Positions 5,732-12,429 of a stretch of DNA of 14,168 nt are shown here, piece after piece (within the stretch, counting starts at the first letter, position 1; each line of letters begins with the position of its first letter). The position numbers and the translations under genes were made by a program. Under the pieces are notes generated by a model that saw only the letters and a list, made by a program, of their open reading frames with translations, made no database searches and had not been told where the DNA came from. The stretch comes from an uncultured Flavobacterium sp. (GTDB taxonomy: Bacteria; Bacteroidota; Bacteroidia; Flavobacteriales; Flavobacteriaceae), in the NCBI GenBank assembly GCA_946479395.1, contig CAMLFV010000057.1:1-14168 (forward strand). The letters are read 5' to 3'.

Positions 5732-6822
5732 TATTTTTTAATTTCGGAATAATTCTTTTTCAAGATGGTTTTTAGTTCTGATCCAACGAATTTTTTCTCG
5801 TTAATGCCGTCCCATTCTTTGATTTTGTTTCCATTCCAAAAATAGATGATTCCCGGTGTATCTTTACCGCTTCCCAATAATTTCCAAAACGGAATCACCT
5901 CAATAATTTTGTAAGGATATGTTGCACCGGCAAACGAAAAGAAATCAGGAATTTTCTCTGGTTCTTCGTTCATAAAAACAATTTGAATTTGAGGGAAATT
6001 TTTATCCTTCGCTTTCATTTCCGTCAGCTCTTTGGCTACATCTCTACAATGCTCGCAACCTGGCACAAACAACGCGAATATTTTTTTACCTTGATCGATA
6101 TTCGAAAAATACTGCGCATAACCCGATTTTACTTTTGCAGGTTCGTCAACAACAGGTTTAGCTGTTTCAGTAGGAACTTCTTCTGTAACTGTTGTTTCAG
6201 CCGGAGTTATAGCAACCGGTTCAGTTGGTTGTGTTTCAATCGTTTCTGTGTTTTCTAAAGGTGTTTCAATTTCTTCTGTAGCAACTTCAGCTACTTTTGG
6301 TTGGATTGGAGCCAACATAAACAATGTTAAAATTGATGCAAATGTTATGGTTGATAAAACCCAGAAATTATTGCCTTCTTTTACCGATTTAGGTGTAATG
6401 TATAAGTAAATTACCAATAAAATAATGGCCACAACGTTTTTAATAATTGCTTCGATCGGAGTCATTGGTAGCAAACTTCCAAAACATCCGCAGTTACCAG
6501 AATTTCCGCCGGTTTGAATGGTATCAATCGTTAAATGAACCGTAAAAACCACCAACATTAACATGGTTGCAGGAACTACTATTCTTCGTAAAAAGTTATT
6601 TTGTAACAGTAAAATTCCCAATGCTAATTCAATTCCGATTAAAATTCGAGAAAAAAATACGGCGAAATCTTCCGAAAATCCAAGTGGATACAGTTGCTTA
6701 ACTTCAAAAGTTGAAATAGCGAAATACGGACTCGGGTATAATTTGGCAACGGCAGAAATCAAGAATAAAAACGATATGATTATTCTAATTGTCCACGGTA
6801 AATATTTTTTAAAGTTTTCCAT
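5731..6822 (-). CDS. MauE/DoxX-like membrane protein fused to an extracytoplasmic thioredoxin domain (BT_3928-like)
   Basis: 363 residues in three parts. Residues 1-171 hold about five membrane helices (10-27, 55-75, 80-100, 124-143, 153-171) with a conserved cysteine pair in GNCGCFG (Cys111, Cys113), as in MauE-type proteins. Residues 172-232 are a Pro/Thr/Glu-rich linker. Residues 233-363 look like a thioredoxin fold with VPGCEHC (Cys256, Cys259) and TPGIIYF (Pro323) in the cis-proline position. With the N-terminus inside, five helices place the thioredoxin part outside the cytoplasm. A likely role is passing electrons or disulfides across the membrane; this is inference. The architecture fits what I know as the BT_3928 family of Bacteroidota. 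The stop codon overlaps the permease start by one base. Confidence 0.85.
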   Translation of the reverse strand: MENFKKYLPWTIRIIISFLFLISAVAKLYPSPYFAISTFEVKQLYPLGFSEDFAVFFSRILIGIELALGILLLQNNFLRRIVVPATMLMLVVFTVHLTIDTIQTGGNSGNCGCFGSLLPMTPIEAIIKNVVAIILLVIYLYITPKSVKEGNNFWVLSTITFASILTLFMLAPIQPKVAEVATEEIETPLENTETIETQPTEPVAITPAETTVTEEVPTETAKPVVDEPAKVKSGYAQYFSNIDQGKKIFALFVPGCEHCRDVAKELTEMKAKDKNFPQIQIVFMNEEPEKIPDFFSFAGATYPYKIIEVIPFWKLLGSGKDTPGIIYFWNGNKIKEWDGINEKKFVGSELKTILKKNYSEIKK

Positions 6823-6843
6823 TTTTTATTTTTTTACTTTTTT

Positions 6844-6851
6844 CAAAAATA
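6844..6851 (-). promoter_or_regulatory. -7 element TATTTTTG for the MauE/thioredoxin-permease operon
   Basis: Perfect TAnnTTTG on the minus strand, 21 bases before the ATG at 6822, inside the 74-base gap after the DUF1599 gene. Confidence 0.5.
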
Positions 6852-6896
6852 AGATTTGATATAAATGTAAGTTGTTAATCGCTTGTTAATAGGTTG

Positions 6897-7439
6897 TTAT
6901 TGGGCAAAATCCATTAAAATTAAGGCAAAAACCGCGTAATTAATCATGTCTTGATAATTGGCATCCAAACCTTCAGAAACAATGGTTTTTCCGTTATTGT
7001 CTTCAATTTGTTTAACACGCAACAATTTTTGTAGAATAATATCGGTGTGCGACGAAATACGCATATCGCGCCAAGCCTCGCCGTAATCGTGGTTTTTATT
7101 CAGCATTAATTCTTTGGTAATCGCCAAATGCTTGTCGTATAAATCAATAGCTTCCTCATTCGTTAAATCGGCTTCTTTAGAAACACCTTTTTCCAACTGA
7201 ATCAACGCCATAATACTGTAATTAATGATTCCGATAAATTCTGACGTTTCATCTTCATCAATTTTTCGAACATCATTTTCCTGTAAAGATCTAATTCTGC
7301 AGGCTTTAATGTAAATTTGATCGGTTAACGACGGCAATCTTAAAATGCGCCACGCACAACCGTAGTCTTGTAATTTTTTAATGTATAATTGTCGGCAAAT
7401 GGCAATTATTTTATCATATTGTTCCGCTGTAGAAAGCAT
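6897..7439 (-). CDS. DUF1599 family protein with an internal duplication
   Basis: 180 residues, all helical by appearance and soluble. Two halves repeat the same pattern: residues 8-83 (YDKIIAICRQL, DYGCAWR, R..SLTDQI, K..RI, then IINYSIMALIQLE) and 101-177 (YDKHLAITKEL, DYGEAWR, R.SSHTDII, K.LRV, then MINYAVFALILMD). The K/N..DYG..W plus D..NYA layout resembles phage nucleotide-metabolism proteins with all-alpha folds, but the biochemical role is unknown. ATG at 7439 is preferred because a longer start at 7559 would add an unrelated hydrophobic leader, overlap folP and lie upstream of the -7 element at 7467-7474. From memory, DUF1599 next to folP and a BT_3928-like gene is a common Bacteroidota arrangement. 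Confidence 0.85.
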   Translation of the reverse strand: MLSTAEQYDKIIAICRQLYIKKLQDYGCAWRILRLPSLTDQIYIKACRIRSLQENDVRKIDEDETSEFIGIINYSIMALIQLEKGVSKEADLTNEEAIDLYDKHLAITKELMLNKNHDYGEAWRDMRISSHTDIILQKLLRVKQIEDNNGKTIVSEGLDANYQDMINYAVFALILMDFAQ

Positions 7440-7446
7440 ATTCCAG

Positions 7447-7454
7447 TATCTTTG
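7447..7454 (+). promoter_or_regulatory. -7 element TATCTTTG for folP
   Basis: Perfect TAnnTTTG on the plus strand, 70 bases before the folP ATG. A TTG at 7419-7421 is a possible, somewhat distant -33. It lies within 13 bases of the opposing DUF1599 element. Confidence 0.4.
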
Positions 7455-7466
7455 TGTAAATTTTAT

Positions 7467-7474
7467 CAAAAATA
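7467..7474 (-). promoter_or_regulatory. -7 element TATTTTTG for the DUF1599 gene
   Basis: Perfect TAnnTTTG on the minus strand, 27 bases before the ATG at 7439. It faces the folP element at 7447-7454, so the two start sites would almost coincide. Confidence 0.5.
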
Positions 7475-7524
7475 ACAATCTGTTTTCAGAATAAAAATAA
7501 AAGCAGGTAATTATTCCAATAATA

Positions 7525-8352
7525 ATGAAATCAATCAACTGTAAAGGCAAATTAATCACGTTTGAAATTCCGAAAGTAATGGGAATTTTAAACGTTACAC
7601 CTAATTCTTTTTTCGATGGCGGATTGCATCATTCGTTAGAAAAAATCGAACAACAAACTGAAAGAATGTTGTTGGAAGGTGCTGATATTATTGATGTTGG
7701 CGCGTATTCAACCCAACCAAATGCACCTTTTGTTTCAGAAGAAGAAGAATTGCAACGGATTGTGCCTGTGGTGAAACATTTGGTTGATAAATTTCCCGAT
7801 ATTATTTTATCTGTTGATACTTTTCGATCTGAAGTTGCCAAACTAACATTAGATTTGGGTGCAGCCATGATAAACGATGTTTCGGCAGGAAATTTAGACG
7901 ATAAAATGATGCAAGTTGTAGGTAGTTTTAAAGCGCCGTACATTTTGATGCACATGAAGGGAACTCCGCAAAATATGCAGCAGTTTACCAATTATGATGA
8001 TGTGATGCACGAAATGATTTATTATTTTTCTGATAAAATGGCGCAGGCACAACAGCACGGAATTGTTGATGTAATTGTGGATCCCGGTTTTGGATTTTCG
8101 AAAACGTTGGATCAGAATTACGAAGTTTTAAATAAATTAGATTTGTTGCAAAATTTGAATGTTCCGGTATTATCGGCACTTTCTAGAAAATCGATGATTT
8201 ATAAATTTTTTGAAACCACACCGCAAGAAGCCTTAAACGGAACAACGGTTTTAAACACGATTTCATTAATAAAAGGAGCAAACTTATTGCGTGTGCACGA
8301 TGTGAAAGAAGCGGTAGAATGTGTAAAAATATACACGAAAACATATAATTAA
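7525..8352 (+). CDS. folP: Dihydropteroate synthase
   Basis: Condenses 6-hydroxymethyl-7,8-dihydropterin pyrophosphate with p-aminobenzoate in folate synthesis; cytoplasmic. The 275 residues carry the family signatures: GILNVTPNSFFDGG (20-33), VGAYSTQPNA (58-67), SVDT (96-99), INDVSAG (116-122), LMHMKGTPQNM (141-151), VDPGFGFSK (185-193), SRKSM (220-224) and RVHDVKEA (256-263). The second signature departs from the usual GESTRPGA: Gln64 stands where Arg is normal in a loop near the pABA/sulfonamide site, and Asn66 replaces Gly. Asn27 also replaces the usual Asp of NVTPDSF. The remaining active-site residues are intact, so I expect activity. Divergent from DUF1599. Confidence 0.96.
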   Translation: MKSINCKGKLITFEIPKVMGILNVTPNSFFDGGLHHSLEKIEQQTERMLLEGADIIDVGAYSTQPNAPFVSEEEELQRIVPVVKHLVDKFPDIILSVDTFRSEVAKLTLDLGAAMINDVSAGNLDDKMMQVVGSFKAPYILMHMKGTPQNMQQFTNYDDVMHEMIYYFSDKMAQAQQHGIVDVIVDPGFGFSKTLDQNYEVLNKLDLLQNLNVPVLSALSRKSMIYKFFETTPQEALNGTTVLNTISLIKGANLLRVHDVKEAVECVKIYTKTYN

Positions 8353-8355
8353 TTT

Positions 8356-8567
8356 ACCCAGATTCACAGATAAAAAATGCTTATTTATGAGGATTTTCTA
8401 AGTGAACGTTCAATTTAAAATAACCACAGATTAAAAGATTTTTAGGATTATAAAATTTGTGTAAATCCTTAAATCCGTGGTAGAAATTTTTAGGAGATTG
8501 AGTTCATGTGATAAAATTTCCATTGTTTAATTTGTGTTAAATATCAATAAAATTTGTGCATCTGTGG
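8356..8567. repeat. Inverted-terminus repeat element, copy C (212 bp, composite)
   Basis: The left end ACCCAGATTCACAGAT (8356-8371) pairs, with one gap and few mismatches, with the right end ATTTGTGCATCTGTGG (8552-8567). It is longer than copies A, B and D because a second palindromic element (8423-8481) is nested inside. It fills the gap between folP and the lipoprotein gene. Confidence 0.5.
8423..8481. repeat. Nested 59-bp palindromic element with ACCACAGATT ends
   Basis: ACCACAGATT (8423-8432) pairs 9 of 10 with AATCCGTGGT (8472-8481), and inside it AGGATT (8444-8449) pairs perfectly with AATCCT (8464-8469). The outer word matches the ends of copies A and C, so this is a short member or solo fragment of the same family. 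Confidence 0.6.
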
Positions 8568-8584
8568 AAATATAAAACCTATCA

Positions 8585-9178
8585 ATGATTATGAGAACTA
8601 AACTATTTACCTTGATTTTTGGAGCGATTTTATTAGTATCGTGCCAACAAAAAGAAATGAAAATCAGTCGATCTGATTTTTCTGTTATAACCGAAATGAC
8701 CGATTTTAGTCCAGCTTATATTCTTAAAAATGATGATGGAAAGATTGAAATTCAAAAAAACAGCTTAATAGGAAATACGCATTGGGTACTTTCTGTTGAT
8801 AGATATTTAACAATGAATGAAATAGCTCCGTTTTTACATGATTTAACCGAGAAAAAGCATAAAGTTGGTGGAATGCACGAAGATACCAAAGATATTTACA
8901 TGGTTTACAGCGATACCGTTCACAAGCAAAATGCGTATGTAAAAATGCCGTTTAAAAGTTTTGCTTTAGAGAACCAGCCTGTTTACGAATTAGCAGAAGG
9001 AGTTCAAAGTTTGTTTTTAAAATCGGTCGCTGATGCTAAAAATCCATTAGATAAAACGCAAACTTATTTAGTACGAATCGATGAAAATATAAGTGTTGAA
9101 ACTTTTGTAAATATTCTAATTGAATTAGAAAAACAAAAGGTTTCAGAAAGCTTGAATAGCGAGGTTTATGTGAATTAG
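8585..9178 (+). CDS. Predicted lipoprotein of unknown function
   Basis: 197 residues. An N-terminal lipoprotein signal (basic start MRTK, hydrophobic core, lipobox LVSC with Cys20) is followed by QQKE, so the mature protein should be lipid-anchored in the envelope. The rest is soluble, with mixed helix and strand and no motif that I recognise. Two starts are close together, ATG 8585 and ATG 8591; the second (MRTKLF) gives an equally good signal. There is no clear TAnnTTTG upstream: the preceding bases belong to repeat copy C, and the near matches TAATTTG and TAAAATTTG have the wrong spacing. A 9-bp inverted repeat follows the gene at 9231-9272. Confidence 0.75.
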   Translation: MIMRTKLFTLIFGAILLVSCQQKEMKISRSDFSVITEMTDFSPAYILKNDDGKIEIQKNSLIGNTHWVLSVDRYLTMNEIAPFLHDLTEKKHKVGGMHEDTKDIYMVYSDTVHKQNAYVKMPFKSFALENQPVYELAEGVQSLFLKSVADAKNPLDKTQTYLVRIDENISVETFVNILIELEKQKVSESLNSEVYVN

Positions 9179-9199
9179 GATTTATTTAGAATTGTCACA

Positions 9200-9215
9200 T
9201 CGAGCGAAGTCGAGA
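9200..9215. repeat. Dispersed 16-base word TCGAGCGAAGTCGAGA (second copy, inverted)
   Basis: Exact reverse complement of 4388-4403. Its flanks here (CACA before, TGTC after) differ from the first copy, so only the core is shared. Confidence 0.6.
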
Positions 9216-9230
9216 TGTCTAAAACTTATC

Positions 9231-9272
9231 ATACAAAAGTATTTTAAAAAATTTGGCTTAAGCCTTTTGTAT
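9231..9272. terminator. Inverted repeat after the lipoprotein gene, possible terminator
   Basis: ATACAAAAG (9231-9239) and CTTTTGTAT (9264-9272) are perfect complements around 24 bases that include the palindrome GGCTTAAGCC (9255-9264). A TCGAACT-AA-AGTTCGA hairpin follows at 9289-9304. No clear T run follows either. Confidence 0.35.
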
Positions 9273-9309
9273 CAACATTAAATCATCATCGAACTAAAGT
9301 TCGACGCAA

Positions 9310-9419
9310 TTCAACTTTAAACTTCCTCAACTTCAAGCATCAACTTCAAATTTTAACTTCAAATTTTAACTTTAAACTTCAAATTCAAACATCAACTTCA
9401 AACCTTAAACTTTAAACCC
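9310..9419. repeat. Low-complexity AACTTCAAA/AACTTTAAA repeat tract
   Basis: About 110 bases made of variants of AACTTCAAA and AACTTTAAA. The only exact tandem copies are of AACTTCAAATTTT (9342-9354 and 9355-9367). The top strand is strongly depleted in G. It fills the convergent gap between the lipoprotein gene and rlmH and is non-coding as far as I can see. Confidence 0.7.
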
Positions 9420-9474
9420 AACCCCTCAACAACAATATTCAGAAATACAATTTACATTATACTATTTCGATGTT

Positions 9475-9948
9475 CTACTGATGATGGTAAGGTTCATTCT
9501 TTAAAATAGTAAAACCACGATAAATTTGTTCAATAACAAACAAACGAACCATTTGGTGTGAAAACGTCATAGATGAAAGCGAAATTTTTCCATTGGCTTT
9601 TTTGTAAACATCGTCTGAAAAACCATAAGGTCCACCAATTACAAATACCAAAGTTTTAATACCTGCATTCATTTTCTTTTGAAGTTCATCGGCAAAACCA
9701 ACGCTTGAAAAAGTTTTGCCGTTTTCGTCCAATAAAATCAAATGATCGGTTGCGGTAAGTTTACTTAATATCAATTCGCCTTCTTTTTGCTTTTGTTGTG
9801 CTTCCGAAAGGTTTTTAACGTTTTTAATATCGGCAATAATTTCTAAATCAAACTTAATGTAAAAGCCCAAACGTTTGGTATATTCGTCGATTAACGCTTG
9901 CAGATTTTTATTGTCGGTTTTACCAATTGCCAAAAGTTTAATGTTCAT
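9475..9948 (-). CDS. rlmH: 23S rRNA (pseudouridine1915-N3)-methyltransferase
   Basis: SPOUT-family methyltransferase that uses S-adenosylmethionine to methylate pseudouridine 1915 in helix 69 of 23S rRNA, in the cytoplasm. The 157 residues from ATG at 9948 match the family length. Landmarks are the N-terminus MNIKLLAIGKT, LDENGK (73-78), the SAM-binding VIGGPYGFS (103-111), and the C-terminal knot segment SLSSMTFSHQMVR (123-135) through EQIYR to the terminal PYHH. The alternative start at 9966 is rejected because it overlaps the -7 element and adds a non-conserved leader. Single-gene transcript: a gap lies on either side. Confidence 0.96.
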   Translation of the reverse strand: MNIKLLAIGKTDNKNLQALIDEYTKRLGFYIKFDLEIIADIKNVKNLSEAQQKQKEGELILSKLTATDHLILLDENGKTFSSVGFADELQKKMNAGIKTLVFVIGGPYGFSDDVYKKANGKISLSSMTFSHQMVRLFVIEQIYRGFTILKNEPYHHQ

Positions 9949-9963
9949 AGAAATTCGTTTTTG

Positions 9964-9971
9964 CAAAAATA
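9964..9971 (-). promoter_or_regulatory. -7 element TATTTTTG for rlmH, with TTG 23 bases upstream
   Basis: Perfect TAnnTTTG on the minus strand, 15 bases before the ATG at 9948. A minus-strand TTG (9997 to 9995) is a possible -33 element. Confidence 0.55.
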
Positions 9972-10020
9972 GCTTTAAGACACAACAAAAAAAACAATGA
10001 TATTCAAAAACATACCATTT

Positions 10021-10167
10021 AACAACATAGACACATAGGTTTTACGTTTTGAAAGGCAGAGTGATTCTTATCTTTGATAAAACAAATAGTACAACAAAGC
10101 TATGTTTTTGTCAATGACGAACTATAAAACGTTTATGCAGTATTTATAGCTATGTATCTATGTGTTT
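10021..10167. repeat. Intergenic inverted-terminus repeat element, copy D (147 bp)
   Basis: The left end AACAACATAGACACATAG (10021-10038) and the complement of the right end CTATGTATCTATGTGTTT (10150-10167) match at 15 of 18 positions. The interior contains ACAACAAAGCTATGT (10091-10105), the inverted counterpart of 4546-4559 in copy B with one extra G. It fills the gap between rlmH and the csaA-like gene. Confidence 0.65.
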
Positions 10168-10186
10168 TGAATAAAAATAGTTTAGT

Positions 10187-10528
10187 TTAGCCAATTGCCA
10201 AACCATTTTCTACAGGTTTTCCGGGAGCAAGCAACGTAACTTCTTTATCGCTGCCAACAACACCCAAAACAAGACATTCGCTCATGAAATCGGCAATTTG
10301 TTTCGGCGGAAAATTAACTACGGCAACAATCTGCTTATCAATTAAATCATCAATACCATACAAAACGGTAATTTGTGCCGATGTTTTTCTGACACCTATT
10401 TCTGATCCAAAATCAATCCACAACTTATACGCCGGATTTTTAGCTTTTTCAAAGGGTTGTGCATCAATGATGGTTCCTACACGTATATCGATCTTTTCAA
10501 AATCGTTCCAAGAAATTTCTGTTTTCAT
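10187..10528 (-). CDS. csaA: CsaA-type tRNA-binding domain protein
   Basis: 113 residues, matching the stand-alone tRNA-binding OB-fold proteins of the CsaA family, which act as dimers and bind the tRNA elbow or serve as export-related chaperones in some species. Visible features are WNDFEKIDIRVGTI (7-20), KAKNPAYKLWIDFG (28-41), the SAQIT strand (50-54), VVNFPPKQI (70-78) with F..E.LVLG (81-89), and a terminal G.P..NG. The ATG at 10528 overlaps the TAA stop of the upstream TPR gene by one base (TAATG), so the two genes are probably translationally coupled. Confidence 0.93.
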   Translation of the reverse strand: MKTEISWNDFEKIDIRVGTIIDAQPFEKAKNPAYKLWIDFGSEIGVRKTSAQITVLYGIDDLIDKQIVAVVNFPPKQIADFMSECLVLGVVGSDKEVTLLAPGKPVENGLAIG

Positions 10529-11490
10529 TATTGTTCTCTCATTTCAATGTTGTTCTCCTTTAAAATTTTATAGAAAACATCGGTTTTATTTTCTTTTTTT
10601 AACTCGGTAAAAGTATGGTTGATAATACTTTCAGCATCAACACGGTACGGAGAATTGGTTTCGATATACTTTAGATAAGCCTTACACATATAATCTAATC
10701 CTTTCGGAATGTCGTTTTTGTAAAAAATATAAATTCTTCCCATACCATAATCAGCCTCTGCATTTTTAGGATAAACTTTAGTAATGTTTTGGTAGGCTTC
10801 AATAGCTTTATCGTAATCTTCCATCAGCTCATAAACTACAGGGATATTCTGCAACGGCATAAAGCCATTAGGTTCTAATTTTAGTGAGTTGTTGTAAGCT
10901 TCTAATGCTAAATCGTATTTTTCAAGTTTACGGTAACTTAAACCTAAATTATCCCATGCAAAAGAAAAAATAGGGTCGGTTTCAACTGCATTCTTATAAG
11001 CTTTTGCAGCTGCATTATAATCTTTCTTTCCCATGAAAGTATCACCTTTTCGGTAATATTCTATAGCTTTTGGATCGTTCGAAAATGAATTTGGAAAAAT
11101 ATAATCGTGTGAATTTACCAATACCTGCATACTTTCGCAATTTTGCATTAAATAACGTTCTACGTCAAAATAAAACGGCGTACCATACATTTTTTCATTA
11201 GTATTGTAAGTAATGTTAATCTCTTTTTTTGTAGGATCTATTTCGATTTCTTTAGAAGCCGCTGTTAACTGATCCAGTAAATTGTAAGGGCGAATAGTGT
11301 CTTCTATACAATCTCTAATTTCAACGTTTTTATCTTCAGAAGTTATTCCTGCAGAATCTATTTTATCAAGACAATCGCATATTTTGTTTGATGATTCTAT
11401 AATTCTATTTTCATATTTTTTATCATTTTCTTGAGAAAATCCTGATAAACCGAAAATTGTAATACATAAAAGTGTAAATGTTGATTTCAT
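10528..11490 (-). CDS. Exported tetratricopeptide-repeat protein
   Basis: 320 residues from ATG at 11490. Residues 1-19 form a Sec signal peptide (MKSTF, hydrophobic core, GFS before Gln20). An N-terminal region of about 115 residues has four cysteines (38, 40, 61, 118) and no recognised fold. Residues 140-275 contain four TPR units (about 140-173, 174-207, 208-241, 242-275), with the expected Y..A...Y..A pattern and terminal Pro positions. TPRs mediate protein contacts; the partner is unknown. A longer frame from 11547 would place 19 residues before the signal and start upstream of the -7 element, so it is rejected. It overlaps the CsaA-like gene by one base. Confidence 0.88.
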   Translation of the reverse strand: MKSTFTLLCITIFGLSGFSQENDKKYENRIIESSNKICDCLDKIDSAGITSEDKNVEIRDCIEDTIRPYNLLDQLTAASKEIEIDPTKKEINITYNTNEKMYGTPFYFDVERYLMQNCESMQVLVNSHDYIFPNSFSNDPKAIEYYRKGDTFMGKKDYNAAAKAYKNAVETDPIFSFAWDNLGLSYRKLEKYDLALEAYNNSLKLEPNGFMPLQNIPVVYELMEDYDKAIEAYQNITKVYPKNAEADYGMGRIYIFYKNDIPKGLDYMCKAYLKYIETNSPYRVDAESIINHTFTELKKENKTDVFYKILKENNIEMREQ

Positions 11491-11516
11491 AAGTAAAATG
11501 GTTTTATTATTGTTTT

Positions 11517-11524
11517 CAAAAATA
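11517..11524 (-). promoter_or_regulatory. -7 element TATTTTTG for the TPR-csaA operon
   Basis: Perfect TAnnTTTG on the minus strand, 26 bases before the ATG at 11490, back-to-back with the nadC element. Confidence 0.5.
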
Positions 11525-11535
11525 CCAAAATTTTG

Positions 11536-11543
11536 TACTTTAG
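11536..11543 (+). promoter_or_regulatory. Near-consensus -7 element TACTTTAG for nadC
   Basis: Seven of eight match to TAnnTTTG, 19 bases before the ATG at 11563. A TTG at 11510-11512 lies 23 bases upstream as a possible -33 element. Confidence 0.4.
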
Positions 11544-11562
11544 CCATTAAAGATAGAAAAAA

Positions 11563-12423
11563 ATGATATCGAAAGAACAGTTTAATAAAGAATTAGAATT
11601 AATTATAGAAAATGCCATACGTGAAGATGTTGGCGATGGCGATCACAGCTCGTTAGCTTGTATTCCTGCAACGGCAATGGGAAAAGCAAAATTATTAGTA
11701 AAAGACGAAGGAATTTTAGCCGGAGTTGATTTTGCCAAAATGGTCTTTAATTATGTTTATCCCGAAATGCAGGTTGAAGTTTTGATAAACGACGGTAATG
11801 CTGTAAAATACGGCGATATTGCTTTTTATGTTACAGGTAAATCACAATCGATCTTAAAAGCTGAACGTGTGGTTTTAAATGCTATGCAACGTATGAGTGC
11901 CATTGCAACCAAAACCAAGTTTTTTGTAAATTTAGTTGAAGGAACGAAGGCAAAAGTGTTGGATACCCGCAAAACTACACCAGGAATTCGAGCTATTGAA
12001 AAATGGGCGGTAAAGATCGGCGGAGGCGAAAACCATCGTTTCGCCTTGTATGATATGATTATGCTGAAAGACAATCATATTGATTTTGCAGGTGGAATTA
12101 CCCAAGCAATTACTAAAACAAAGCAGTATTTAAAAGATAATAACAAAGACTTAAAGATTATTGTTGAAGCCAGAAATTTAGCCGAAATTGAAGAAATTCT
12201 AAAAAACGATGGTGTTTATCAAATTTTAATCGATAACTTTAATTATGAAGATACCAAAACGGCTGTTGCAATGATTAACGGCAAGTGTTTGGCAGAATCT
12301 TCGGGAAACATTAACGAAAAAACCATTCGTAACTATGCAGAATGTGGTGTAGATTTTATATCAAGCGGCGCATTAACACATTCGGTTTACAACATGGATT
12401 TAAGTTTAAAAGCTGTTTTATAA
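11563..12423 (+). CDS. nadC: Nicotinate-nucleotide pyrophosphorylase (carboxylating)
   Basis: Converts quinolinate and phosphoribosyl pyrophosphate to nicotinate mononucleotide, CO2 and pyrophosphate in NAD synthesis. The 286 residues are of family length. Active-site features are EDVGDGDHSS (21-30), LKAERVVLN (98-106), LDTRKTTPG (133-141, Arg136 and Lys137), GGGENHR (153-159), MLKDNHI (167-173, Lys169), EARN (202-205), LIDNF (222-226), ESSGNI (245-250) and SSGALTHS (267-274). It heads a three-gene operon: the yihY-like frame starts six bases after its stop. Confidence 0.97.
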   Translation: MISKEQFNKELELIIENAIREDVGDGDHSSLACIPATAMGKAKLLVKDEGILAGVDFAKMVFNYVYPEMQVEVLINDGNAVKYGDIAFYVTGKSQSILKAERVVLNAMQRMSAIATKTKFFVNLVEGTKAKVLDTRKTTPGIRAIEKWAVKIGGGENHRFALYDMIMLKDNHIDFAGGITQAITKTKQYLKDNNKDLKIIVEARNLAEIEEILKNDGVYQILIDNFNYEDTKTAVAMINGKCLAESSGNINEKTIRNYAECGVDFISSGALTHSVYNMDLSLKAVL

Positions 12424-12429
12424 AACATT

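Noticed and set aside
9310..9419. CRISPR-like array
   Set aside because: The units are short, variable and contiguous, with no constant repeat, no unique spacers and no cas genes.
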